Part shown: piece after piece, positions 25,749-33,967 of the stretch
How positions within the stretch are numbered: the stretch's first letter is position 1
Layout of the letters: the number at the start of each line of letters is the position of its first letter
NCBI GenBank assembly: GCA_042090785.1
Contig: JBELIP010000016.1
Span: 1 to 44,304 of the forward strand
Source of the DNA: UBA7434 sp042090785
Lineage (GTDB): Bacteria; Pseudomonadota; Gammaproteobacteria; Pseudomonadales; UBA7434
Length of the DNA: 44,304 nucleotides
Direction of reading: 5' to 3'
Program-made: the position numbers and the translations under genes
Notes under the pieces: model-generated
What the model saw: only the letters and a program-made list of their open reading frames with translations
The model's database searches: none
Told to the model about the DNA's origin: nothing

Positions 25749-26603
25749 ATGCAAACCTTAAACCAAGTAAAGTATTTACGCGCGGCACTCAATGCCGATA
25801 AAAATCATGGCAGCAGTATTGTCTTAGTTCCCACCATGGGTAATCTTCACGAAGGTCATTTACAACTGGTTAGGCGCGCCCGAGAAGTGGCCGATATCGT
25901 TGTTGTCAGTATTTTTGTTAACCCTATGCAATTCGGCGCATCTGAGGATCTCGACAACTACCCTCGCACACTGACCGAAGATCAAGATAAGCTGGATGCA
26001 GAAAATGTCGACTATTTATTTATTCCAGACGCCATAGAAATCTACCCTAGCGGCATCAGCAATCACACCACAGTTGCTAACCCGTGTCTGTCTGATAGGT
26101 TATGCGGTCTTCATCGGCCAGGGCACTTTGCAGGCGTCTGCACTATCGTCAATAAACTCTTTAATTTAGTACAACCATCAGTTGCTATCTTTGGTGAAAA
26201 AGATTTTCAACAACTCGCTATTATTAAGCGTATGGTTTCGGACCTTTGCATGCCCATTGATATTATCGGCGTACCCACCGCACGCGCACATGATGGCTTA
26301 GCATTAAGCTCAAGAAATCAGTATTTAAATAATGTTGATAGAGTTAAAGCGCCTATTATTTATGATATTTTGCAAAAAACACGTGACGCTATAGCTGCCG
26401 GCAGCAGGCAATACGAGACCCTTTGCGAGACAGCAAAAATTGATTTAGCCTCTGCTGGCTTTAACGTCGACTACTTTGACATACGCAGCCAAGACAACCT
26501 TAGCTTACTTAAAAATAATGCCGACGACACAGAAATTGTTATTTTAACGGCGGCAACTTTAGGCGAAACTAGATTATTAGATAACATTAGAATCAAAATA
26601 TAG
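25749..26603 (+). CDS. panC: Pantoate-beta-alanine ligase
   Basis: This 284-residue enzyme joins pantoate and beta-alanine using ATP. It has VPTMGNLHEGHLQLV (HIGH-type loop), SIFVNPMQFG, LCGLHRPGHFAGVCTIVNKL, FGEKDFQQLAIIKRMV and ALSSRNQYL (KMSKS-type loop). The length is typical (283 in E. coli). It follows panB on the same strand. The intervening 119 bp show no terminator, so the pair may be one operon. Confidence 0.95.
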   Translation: MQTLNQVKYLRAALNADKNHGSSIVLVPTMGNLHEGHLQLVRRAREVADIVVVSIFVNPMQFGASEDLDNYPRTLTEDQDKLDAENVDYLFIPDAIEIYPSGISNHTTVANPCLSDRLCGLHRPGHFAGVCTIVNKLFNLVQPSVAIFGEKDFQQLAIIKRMVSDLCMPIDIIGVPTARAHDGLALSSRNQYLNNVDRVKAPIIYDILQKTRDAIAAGSRQYETLCETAKIDLASAGFNVDYFDIRSQDNLSLLKNNADDTEIVILTAATLGETRLLDNIRIKI

Positions 26604-26644
26604 AACCCAAGAGTAGTAATGACAAACGAAAGACGAGGAAAGTT

Positions 26645-28582
26645 ATGACTAAATCATCATCCTATCCCATTGATGCCAACTTTCAAAAAAACGCTCTTAT
26701 CAATCGCGACCAATATGATGCGATGTATCAAGCGTCAATCACTCACCCAGAAATGTTCTGGAACGTGCAAGCCAATAAATTTTTATCTTGGGAAAAAAAG
26801 TGGGATAAGGTTAGCCAATGCAATTTTCGCAAGGGCGAAACTCATTGGTTTTCTGGCGGAAAAATTAACGTCACAACCAACTGCATAGATCGCCATCTTG
26901 AAACGCGCGCGGATCAAACTGCCATTATCTGGGAAGGCGATGAACCCGACCAGCAAAAACTCATCACTTACGCCGAACTCCATGAAGCGGTTTGCCGGCT
27001 CGCCAATGCTTTAAAAAGCCGCGGTGTTAAAAAAGGGGACCGCGTTTGTATTTATATGCCCATGATCCCCGAAGCCGCTTATGCCATGTTAGCTTGCGCA
27101 CGTATTGGTGCTGTTCACTCAGTCGTATTTGGCGGCTTTTCGCCTGACGCACTTCGCGACCGAATTTCAGATGCAGACTGCCAAACCATTATCACTGCTG
27201 ACGAAGGCCTGCGTGGTGGTAAAAAAATTCCGCTCAAGAAGAATGTCGACAGCGCTGTAGCAGACTGCCCTAACGTTCACACGGTGTTGGTCGTTAAACA
27301 CACCCAAGGTGAAATTGAATGGCATGACAATAATGTTTGGTATCACGAGGCAATAGCCGTAGCCAAGAAAAATTGTTTGGCAGAATTAATGGATAGCGAA
27401 GACCCACTTTTTATACTTTACACTTCTGGCTCTACCGGAAAACCAAAAGGAGTTATGCACACCACTGCCGGCTATCTATTGGGCGCAGCAATGACGCATA
27501 AATATATTTTCGATTATCAAGACGGTGATATTTATTGGTGTACTGCCGATGTCGGCTGGATTACTGGCCACTCCTATATTGTGTATGGCCCGCTTGCCAA
27601 TGGCGCTACTACATTAATGTTTGAAGGTGTACCTACTTACCCAAACGCATCACGCTGCTGGGACATCTGCGACAAGCATCAGGTTAATATTTTTTATACC
27701 GCACCTACTGCATTAAGAGCGTTAATGGGCATGGGTAACGAGTTTGTTTCTCAAACCTCTCGCAGCTCAATACGTTTGTTAGGTACTGTTGGCGAACCTA
27801 TTAACCCAGAAGCATGGGAATGGTATTACCATGTTGTTGGCGAAGCTCGCTGCCCTATTGTTGATACTTGGTGGCAAACTGAAACGGGAGCCATTATGAT
27901 TTCCCCCCTACCTGGCGCAATGAATTTAAAACCTGGCTCGGCAAGCCTACCCTTTTTTGGTGTAGAGCCAGTACTCCTTGATAACGATGGTTTAGAAATT
28001 GAAGGCGAAGGTTCAGGTAACCTTGTTATTCGACAATCTTGGCCTAGCCAAATACGCTCGGTTTATGGTGACCATCAACGTTTAATAGATACCTACTTTA
28101 GCACTTACTCAGGTTACTTTTTTACTGGCGACGGAGCTCGACGGGATGCCGATGGTTACTATTGGATTACAGGCAGAGTCGATGACGTATTAAATGTCTC
28201 AGGCCATCGATTAGGTACTGCAGAAGTAGAAAGCGCTTTAGTATTACATGACAGCATTGCCGAAGCAGCCGTTGTTGGTTTTCCGCATGACATAAAAGGA
28301 CAAGGTATTTACTGCTACGTAACACCGATGGCCGGTATAGAACTATCTGACTCATTGAAAAAAGATGTAGTTGCACTCGTTGCCAAAGAGATAGGTGCTA
28401 TTGCTAAACCAGACATTATTCAATGGGCTCCCGGCTTACCTAAAACTCGCTCAGGAAAAATTATGCGAAGAATTTTGCGCAAGATAGCAGCGAATGAAAT
28501 CGATACACTCGGCGACACTAGTACATTAGCAGATCCAGCTGTTGTTAATGACTTAATTGAAAATAGAATTAATAAAAAATAA
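26645..28582 (+). CDS. acs: Acetyl-CoA synthetase
   Basis: This 645-residue AMP-forming ligase converts acetate to acetyl-CoA. The N-terminal ACAS domain begins YQASITHPEMFW. The P-loop-like motif is YTSGSTGKPKGVMHT and the adenylate region WWQTETGAIMISPLPGA. The hinge/catalytic C-terminal part contains GYYWITGRVDDVLNVSGHRLG and KTRSGKIMRRILRKIA; the Lys in SGK is the residue inactivated by acetylation in this family. An AGGA ribosome site precedes ATG 26645. It is the last gene of the rightward cluster and ends before a convergent terminator. Confidence 0.96.
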   Translation: MTKSSSYPIDANFQKNALINRDQYDAMYQASITHPEMFWNVQANKFLSWEKKWDKVSQCNFRKGETHWFSGGKINVTTNCIDRHLETRADQTAIIWEGDEPDQQKLITYAELHEAVCRLANALKSRGVKKGDRVCIYMPMIPEAAYAMLACARIGAVHSVVFGGFSPDALRDRISDADCQTIITADEGLRGGKKIPLKKNVDSAVADCPNVHTVLVVKHTQGEIEWHDNNVWYHEAIAVAKKNCLAELMDSEDPLFILYTSGSTGKPKGVMHTTAGYLLGAAMTHKYIFDYQDGDIYWCTADVGWITGHSYIVYGPLANGATTLMFEGVPTYPNASRCWDICDKHQVNIFYTAPTALRALMGMGNEFVSQTSRSSIRLLGTVGEPINPEAWEWYYHVVGEARCPIVDTWWQTETGAIMISPLPGAMNLKPGSASLPFFGVEPVLLDNDGLEIEGEGSGNLVIRQSWPSQIRSVYGDHQRLIDTYFSTYSGYFFTGDGARRDADGYYWITGRVDDVLNVSGHRLGTAEVESALVLHDSIAEAAVVGFPHDIKGQGIYCYVTPMAGIELSDSLKKDVVALVAKEIGAIAKPDIIQWAPGLPKTRSGKIMRRILRKIAANEIDTLGDTSTLADPAVVNDLIENRINKK

Positions 28583-28599
28583 GGTGTATTAAAACGAAA

Positions 28600-28641
28600 A
28601 AATCCTTAGCGGCACGCTTAAAGCTGAACCGCTAAGGATTT
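28600..28641. terminator. Convergent terminator between acs and the ParA-like gene
   Basis: AAATCCTTAGCGG and CCGCTAAGGATTT form a perfect 13-bp stem with a 16-nt loop. On the minus strand it is followed by TTTTTTCGTTTT, making it strong for the ParA-like gene. On the plus strand only a short T run follows. Confidence 0.85.
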
Positions 28642-28663
28642 AATAGACTTACTAGTGACTTAA

Positions 28664-29428
28664 TTAATTTAATTCGCCGCTGTATTCATCCATCGAATCT
28701 TCTTCTTGCTGCTGTTCGTAATTCATTTCTTCCAAAGAAACAAATTTATCTTCCGATGGTTGAACATCATCTTCAAGCCCCATCATCGACAACAACTCTT
28801 CGTCCTCTAGGTCAAACAGTCCTGTCCATTCCATAATTGGCTGCCATTGCGCTAAATCATTAGCAACACGACCGGGCGGCAAGTCAAATAAGGTTAGTCC
28901 AGCATCTAACGAGCGAATATAGTTTTGCGTATCGCGTAACGTTGCTATACGAGGCAAACCGGTTCTATTTAAAAACGAATCAAAGGTTTTCAAATACTTA
29001 GTATTTGCCTTAACACGGTTAGCAATAACGCCAATATTCATACTCGTATTATCTAACCAACCATTATTACTTAGCGTCACCCATAATCTTAAGGCCGCTT
29101 TAATATCAATAGGTGATGGCGTAATAGGAATAATAAGCTTATCGCAAACACTTGCAATACTGTGTGCCGTTGATACTGCAGCGCCAGGCATATCATGAAT
29201 CATGACATCAAATTCGCCCTCTAACGATACGCCATCATAAGCGGCAATGGCTTCTATATCAGCGCAACGACGCGGCCTAGATTTTAACCAATCATGTGAT
29301 GATTGCTGCTTATCGTGATCGGCAAGCGCCACGCGCAAACCCATCGTCGACGCATAAACAGCAAGGTGCGTAGCTATGGTGGTCTTACCACAACCGCCTT
29401 TTGGATTTAAGAGCACTATATGTTTCAT
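28664..29428 (-). CDS. Orphan ParA-family ATPase
   Basis: This 254-residue MinD/ParA-type ATPase starts MKHIVLLNPKGGCGKTTIAT, the deviant Walker A with the signature Lys. It then has LRVALADHDKQQSSHDW (switch I) and FDVMIHDMPGA (switch II). An acidic, Glu/Gln-rich tail of about 45 residues ends it. No parB, parS-like repeat or plasmid feature is nearby, so it is not a standard partition pair; it may position a protein complex or chromosome region. The ribosome site GGAGGTGA is near perfect, suggesting good translation. It sits between acs and pnp. Confidence 0.82.
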   Translation of the reverse strand: MKHIVLLNPKGGCGKTTIATHLAVYASTMGLRVALADHDKQQSSHDWLKSRPRRCADIEAIAAYDGVSLEGEFDVMIHDMPGAAVSTAHSIASVCDKLIIPITPSPIDIKAALRLWVTLSNNGWLDNTSMNIGVIANRVKANTKYLKTFDSFLNRTGLPRIATLRDTQNYIRSLDAGLTLFDLPPGRVANDLAQWQPIMEWTGLFDLEDEELLSMMGLEDDVQPSEDKFVSLEEMNYEQQQEEDSMDEYSGELN

Positions 29429-29904
29429 TTCACCTCCGCGTTAACGCAGAATTTATATCAATCATTTAATTAAACGATTCAGTTATTTTTTAAAAACAGA
29501 GCACCCATTGACGAAGCCATCTTATACGCTCGACATCAATAAGCCCTTTTATTTCAGACTGTTACAGCTCTTTCGTTTTAGACACATACAGTCTATGAAG
29601 AATCACAATAAATTACCGATTAAATGTTGTGAGATTTTCAATAGTTCTGAGAATCAATAAAAAACAGATAGGCAAACAAAAATAAACTTTACGCCACGAA
29701 ATTTGATACAAATAGTAATGTAAAAAAAATAATCAATTGCTAAAGCCATCTTTAAATAAGCCTTTATGTAAATAGTTTTTATGATAGTTGGCATTCACCT
29801 TTAACGGTAACGTTATGCGAACGAGCGGGAAAAATCGTCACACTTTTTATTTTTTTTGATTCGGCTTTTCTTCAAAGAAAATATTTCACTTTTTTTAACA
29901 ATAA
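29429..29904. other. Gene-free AT-rich interval
   Basis: About 480 bp lie upstream of the ParA-like gene and beyond the pnp terminator. The DNA is very AT-rich with runs of A and T (29728-29735, 29846-29858). I see no ORF, tRNA or clear promoter. CGTTAACG is near 29438 and GGTAACGTTA near 29804. Confidence 0.5.
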
Positions 29905-29932
29905 AAAAAACCCGGGAGGACCCGGGTTTTTT
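29905..29932 (-). terminator. pnp terminator
   Basis: On the minus strand CCCGGG-TCCT-CCCGGG is preceded by six A and followed by eight T. It lies 27 bp after the pnp stop codon and ends the whole rimP-to-pnp cluster. Confidence 0.93.
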
Positions 29933-29958
29933 AAGCGTACTCCGTGTATCAAAATCGA

Positions 29959-32076
29959 CTATGATTCAGCCGCTTCTGAGCCTGATTCCGCTGCTTCTTC
30001 AAGCTCTTTCATACTGAGTTTAATGCGACCACGCTGGTCAACATCCAACACTTTTACTTTAACCACTTGGCCTTCTTCAAGCACATCGGTCACTTTCTCA
30101 ATTCGCTCGCTAGAGATTTGAGAAATATGCAGTAAGCCATCTTTGCCAGGTAAAATACTAATAAAGGCACCAAAATCAACAATACGCTCTACTTTACCTT
30201 CGTAGACAGCACCCACTTCGGCTTCAGCAGTAATGCCTTCTACTATGGCAACTGCCGCATCGCGTGAGGCTTTGTCTTTACCGTAGATGCGAATAGTACC
30301 GTCATCATCAATATCAACCGTCGCACCCGTGTCTTCGGTAATTGAACGGATAGTTGCACCGCCTTTACCAATAACATCACGAATTTTATCGGTATCAATT
30401 TTAAAGGCACTCATGCTTGGCGCGTTTTCTGATAATTCAGTACGTGCTTCTGCAATCACTTGATTCATTTCAGTAAGAATATGTAAACGTGCTGCTAACG
30501 CTTGGTTAAGCGCAATTTCCATAATTTCTTCGTTAATGCCTTCAATCTTAATATCCATTTGCAATGCAGTGATACCGTTAGATGAACCAGCCACTTTAAA
30601 GTCCATATCACCAAGGTGATCTTCATCGCCTAGGATATCGGTCAATACTGCAAATTTTTCGCCTTCTTTAACAAGACCCATTGCAATACCAGCAATCGGT
30701 GCTTTTAACGGTACGCCAGCATCCATCATCGCCAAGCTGCTTCCGCAAACCGACGCCATTGATGAAGAACCGTTAGACTCTGTAATTTCAGAGACAACAC
30801 GCACTGTATAAGGGAAAGACTCTTCATCAGGCATCATGGCAAGTACGCCACGCTTTGCTAATCGGCCATGACCAATTTCACGACGACCAACAGGACCAAC
30901 ACGGCCCGCTTCACCTACAGAGTATGAAGGGAAGTTGTAATGGAATAAGAAGTTGTCTTTATAACTGCCTTCTAATGCATCGATGATTTGTGAATCGCGC
31001 ACTGAACCTAAAGTGGTTACCACTAAAGCCTGAGTTTCGCCGCGAGTAAACAATGCTGAACCGTGTGCTTTTGGCAATACACCCACTTGCATTGATAACG
31101 GACGAACTGTTTTAGTATCACGACCATCAATACGTGGCTCATGGTTAACAATACGCTCACGAACAATTTGTTTTTCGATTTTCGAAAACAACTCACGAAC
31201 AGTATCAGCGCTGGTCTCACCATCTTCAGGCGCAAACTGCTCTACCGCACGATCGCGAATAGTGCCAACTTGCTCGTAACGATCAGCTTTAACAGTCACT
31301 TGATACGCCGCACCTAAATCAGCACTCACGGCAGCATTGATACCATCATAAAGTTCTTGATCAATAGCAGGCGCAGTCCAATCCCAAATAGGTTTAGCTG
31401 CATCAGCAGCTAATGATTTAACCGCTTCAATAACCACTTGCATTTCTTGGTGCGCAAACAAAACCGCACCTAGCATAGTATCTTCGCTTAATTCTTTTGC
31501 TTCTGACTCAACCATTAATACGGCATCGGCAGTACCAGCAACAACCATGTTAAGTGCAGACGTTTCTAATGTTGAGTAAGTTGGGTTTAATAAATACCCA
31601 TCTTCTTCGGTATAGCCAACGCGTGCGCCGCCAATAGGACCATTAAAAGGTACGCCTGAAATTGATAACGCCGCAGAGGTACCAATCATTGCCGGAATAT
31701 CTGGATCAATATCATCTTGAGCCGAGATAACCATACAAATAACTTGTACTTCGTTTTTGAAACCATTGGGAAACAAAGGACGAATAGGTCTATCGATTAA
31801 ACGTGAAGTTAGCGTTTCTTTTTCAGAAGGACGCGCTTCGCGCTTAAAGAAACCACCAGGTATTTTACCGGCAGCATATGTTTTTTCTGTGTAGTGTACA
31901 GATAATGGGAAAAAATCTTGCCCAGGTTTTGCCTTTTTGGCGCCAACGACAGTACAAAGCACAACGGTTTCATCCATTGTGACTAAAACAGCACCCGATG
32001 CTTGACGAGCCACTCGGCCTGTTTCTAAAGTAACCGTGTGATCACCGTATTGAAATTGTTTAATTACCGGATTCAC
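29959..32076 (-). CDS. pnp: Polyribonucleotide nucleotidyltransferase (PNPase)
   Basis: This 705-residue phosphorolytic 3'-5' exoribonuclease is a degradosome component. It has two RNase PH domains (NPVIKQFQYG... and REIGHGRLAKRGV...), a KH domain (IDTDKIRDVIGKGGATIRSI) and an S1 domain (GAVYEGKVERIVDFGAFISI). I place the start at GTG 32076, because GGAGGA lies seven bases upstream; reading back to the TTG at 32094 would translate through the ribosome site. A leader hairpin at 32107-32147 lies between rpsO and pnp, as expected for the RNase III/PNPase-controlled leader known in E. coli. Confidence 0.96.
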   Translation of the reverse strand: MNPVIKQFQYGDHTVTLETGRVARQASGAVLVTMDETVVLCTVVGAKKAKPGQDFFPLSVHYTEKTYAAGKIPGGFFKREARPSEKETLTSRLIDRPIRPLFPNGFKNEVQVICMVISAQDDIDPDIPAMIGTSAALSISGVPFNGPIGGARVGYTEEDGYLLNPTYSTLETSALNMVVAGTADAVLMVESEAKELSEDTMLGAVLFAHQEMQVVIEAVKSLAADAAKPIWDWTAPAIDQELYDGINAAVSADLGAAYQVTVKADRYEQVGTIRDRAVEQFAPEDGETSADTVRELFSKIEKQIVRERIVNHEPRIDGRDTKTVRPLSMQVGVLPKAHGSALFTRGETQALVVTTLGSVRDSQIIDALEGSYKDNFLFHYNFPSYSVGEAGRVGPVGRREIGHGRLAKRGVLAMMPDEESFPYTVRVVSEITESNGSSSMASVCGSSLAMMDAGVPLKAPIAGIAMGLVKEGEKFAVLTDILGDEDHLGDMDFKVAGSSNGITALQMDIKIEGINEEIMEIALNQALAARLHILTEMNQVIAEARTELSENAPSMSAFKIDTDKIRDVIGKGGATIRSITEDTGATVDIDDDGTIRIYGKDKASRDAAVAIVEGITAEAEVGAVYEGKVERIVDFGAFISILPGKDGLLHISQISSERIEKVTDVLEEGQVVKVKVLDVDQRGRIKLSMKELEEAAESGSEAAES

Positions 32077-32106
32077 AATAAATCCTCCATCCAATTCTAA
32101 AATAAT

Positions 32107-32147
32107 GGAGCCATGGTGTTAGCCCTAAAAAGCTACCACCAGACTCC
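32107..32147 (-). promoter_or_regulatory. pnp leader hairpin
   Basis: The minus-strand RNA can pair GGAG with CTCC, GGTG with CACC and GTAGC with GCTA-C around an AU-rich loop, giving a long interrupted stem. It lies 31 nt before the GTG start. By position it is equivalent to the E. coli pnp leader stem that RNase III cuts, allowing PNPase self-repression. Confidence 0.55.
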
Positions 32148-32174
32148 GACAATAATGCCTTAACTTAAATCGAA

Positions 32175-32444
32175 TTAACGACGTAAGCCTAAACGCTTAA
32201 TTAATTCTGCGTATCGAGCCGCATCTGTGCTCTTTAAATAGTCCAACAATTTTCTTCGCTGGTTAACCATGCGAATAAGACCACGACGTGAATGGTGGTC
32301 TTTTTTATGGTCGCCGAAATGTTCCTGCAACTTATTAATGTTTGCAGTTAACAACGCCACTTGTACTTCTGATGAGCCTGTATCACTTGCATCACGTTGA
32401 TAGTCTTTAACGATACCTGCTTTTTCTGCTGCGCTTAATGCCAT
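32175..32444 (-). CDS. rpsO: 30S ribosomal protein S15
   Basis: This 89-residue protein has all family marks: MALSAAEKAGIVKDYQRD, DTGSSEVQVALLTANINKL, HFGDHKKDHHSRRGL and MVNQRRKLLDYLKSTD. It binds 16S rRNA early in assembly of the small-subunit platform. AGAGGA precedes ATG 32444. The leader can form a pseudoknot next to the ribosome site (32461-32508), which suggests self-repression by S15. The gene order truB-rpsO-pnp is the conserved gammaproteobacterial one. Confidence 0.97.
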   Translation of the reverse strand: MALSAAEKAGIVKDYQRDASDTGSSEVQVALLTANINKLQEHFGDHKKDHHSRRGLIRMVNQRRKLLDYLKSTDAARYAELIKRLGLRR

Positions 32445-32460
32445 GATTCTATTCCTCTAA

Positions 32461-32508
32461 AATGTGCAAAAAATTTGAATGGCCTGTCCGCGCACATTTA
32501 CAGACAGG
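32461..32508 (-). promoter_or_regulatory. rpsO leader pseudoknot (S15 autoregulation)
   Basis: In the minus-strand RNA, CCTGTC (32508-32503) pairs with GACAGG (32488-32483). Within its 14-nt loop, AAATGTGC (about 32499-32492) pairs with GCACATTT (32467-32460), which lies directly before the AGAGGA ribosome site. This is an H-type pseudoknot with stems of 6 and 8 bp. E. coli S15 is known to stabilise a leader pseudoknot on its own mRNA and trap the ribosome. Confidence 0.7.
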
Positions 32509-32546
32509 TCAAAATAAAAACTCTAAAAAATAATATTTAAACTAAA

Positions 32547-32587
32547 AACTAAACTTACAACTAAACCTACAACTAAACCTATAACTA
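32547..32587. repeat. Tandem 12-bp repeats between truB and rpsO
   Basis: Three copies of AACTAAAC(C/T)TA(C/T) start at 32547, 32559 and 32571. A fourth partial copy runs into the truB stop codon, so the truB stop (TAG on the minus strand) is part of the array. It looks like slippage expansion. Confidence 0.85.
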
Positions 32588-33517
32588 GACAATTAAACGT
32601 TTTGGTGCAACCAGTCCATCGTCATTGATTTCACCAATACCAATAAAGCCGCCTGACTCCATGATTAATTTAACTGTTCCATTTAACGGCGCACCGGACA
32701 CTTGAACTGGCTGCCCCCTACGCAAATAAAACCCACTCGACTCATCAAGAGCCACCGTTGGAATATGCTCTAAAGCATAATCTAATGGCTTTAATAATTT
32801 ATCCATTTCTTCAAACTGGTCGCCTTGCTTTAACTCACGCAAGGTTTCAATGGATACCGTCTCTGACTCAACAAATGGTCCTGACTGCACTCGACGTAAA
32901 GCGCCAACATAAGCACCAACACCTAATTTATCGCCTAAGTCGGACGCCACCGTGCGAATATAAGTTCCTTTACTCACACTTAACAAAACATCTATTTCAA
33001 TTTCCGGCCGCTGCGCACTAAAATTTCGAAACGCCGTCATCTCTATATGGTCTATACGAACATCTCGGCTCGGCCGCTCAACCTCTTCGCCCTTGCGCGC
33101 TAATTTATAAAGACGCTCGCCTTTATGTTTTAACGCTGAGTACATTGGCGGTACTTGTTGCTGCTCGCCTTTAAACGACAACAGCATTTCTAACACTTGC
33201 TGCTCATTCAAAGATGACGCATCTGCTACCGGCGTAATTTCGCCATCGGCATCATCGGTAGTACTTTTTGCGCCTAACACAAAAGTACTGGTGTAAGTTT
33301 TATCGGCGTTTAATAAAAACTGCGAAAACTTAGTTGCCTCACCAAAACATAAAGGCAAAACGCCCGTCGCTAATGGGTCAAGGCTGCCCGTATGACCGGC
33401 TTTAGCCGCAAAAAAAAGCCGCTTACATTCTTGTAAAGCGCCATTGGAGCTTACACCTAACGGCTTATCAAGAACTAAAATACCGTTCACTAATCGCCCG
33501 CGTCTTGTCCTGCCCAC
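32585..33517 (-). CDS. truB: tRNA pseudouridine-55 synthase
   Basis: This 310-residue enzyme isomerises U55 in the T-loop of tRNAs. It contains GILVLDKPLGVSSN, AGHTGSLDPLATGVLPLCFG with the catalytic Asp, KTYTSTFVLGAKSTTDDADG and the C-terminal PUA-like region (LRRGQPVQVSG). The start is GTG 33517 (MGRTRRGRLVNG), with a poor ribosome site. It is 32 bp downstream of rbfA and very likely co-transcribed. Confidence 0.95.
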   Translation of the reverse strand: MGRTRRGRLVNGILVLDKPLGVSSNGALQECKRLFFAAKAGHTGSLDPLATGVLPLCFGEATKFSQFLLNADKTYTSTFVLGAKSTTDDADGEITPVADASSLNEQQVLEMLLSFKGEQQQVPPMYSALKHKGERLYKLARKGEEVERPSRDVRIDHIEMTAFRNFSAQRPEIEIDVLLSVSKGTYIRTVASDLGDKLGVGAYVGALRRVQSGPFVESETVSIETLRELKQGDQFEEMDKLLKPLDYALEHIPTVALDESSGFYLRRGQPVQVSGAPLNGTVKLIMESGGFIGIGEINDDGLVAPKRLIV

Positions 33518-33549
33518 TCAAACTACCCTACGTTTTATCGCCATGCGGT

Positions 33550-33915
33550 CTAAGATTTATCGCCATATAATGCACGATCAATTAAATTTGATAAATGCTC
33601 GCCAGTGCGTACGCTTTCATCAAAATAAAATTTCAATTTAGGTGTCGACCGCATAGTATGCTGTGCCGCTACCTGACTACGAATAAATCCTGCCGCCCCA
33701 TTTAAAACTTCAATGGCCTCTTTCGCCTCTTCTGCCGTTTCTTTATCAAGAAAAGTCACGTAAATTTTAGCGTTAGACATATCACGACTGACCACCACCG
33801 CATTAACATTAGGGTGGCTTACACGCGGATCTCGTAATTCTTTTTGTAATAGTGACGCAACTTCACGTTTAATAAAATCAGCGACACGTTCCGAGCGACT
33901 ATACTCTTTTGGCAT
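33550..33915 (-). CDS. rbfA: 30S ribosome-binding factor A
   Basis: This 121-residue KH-type assembly factor acts on the 16S 5' helix of the 30S subunit and is important at low temperature. Motifs: RSERVADFIKREVASLLQKELRDPRV at the N terminus, VVSRDMSNAKIYVTFL, and LKFYFDESVRTGEHLSNLID. Length is normal. It lies 52 bp after infB and 32 bp before truB in the conserved order. Confidence 0.96.
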   Translation of the reverse strand: MPKEYSRSERVADFIKREVASLLQKELRDPRVSHPNVNAVVVSRDMSNAKIYVTFLDKETAEEAKEAIEVLNGAAGFIRSQVAAQHTMRSTPKLKFYFDESVRTGEHLSNLIDRALYGDKS

Positions 33916-33967
33916 AACGCCCTCTTAAATCACACAGGCTGAATAATTATTCATAGATGCAAACAGC

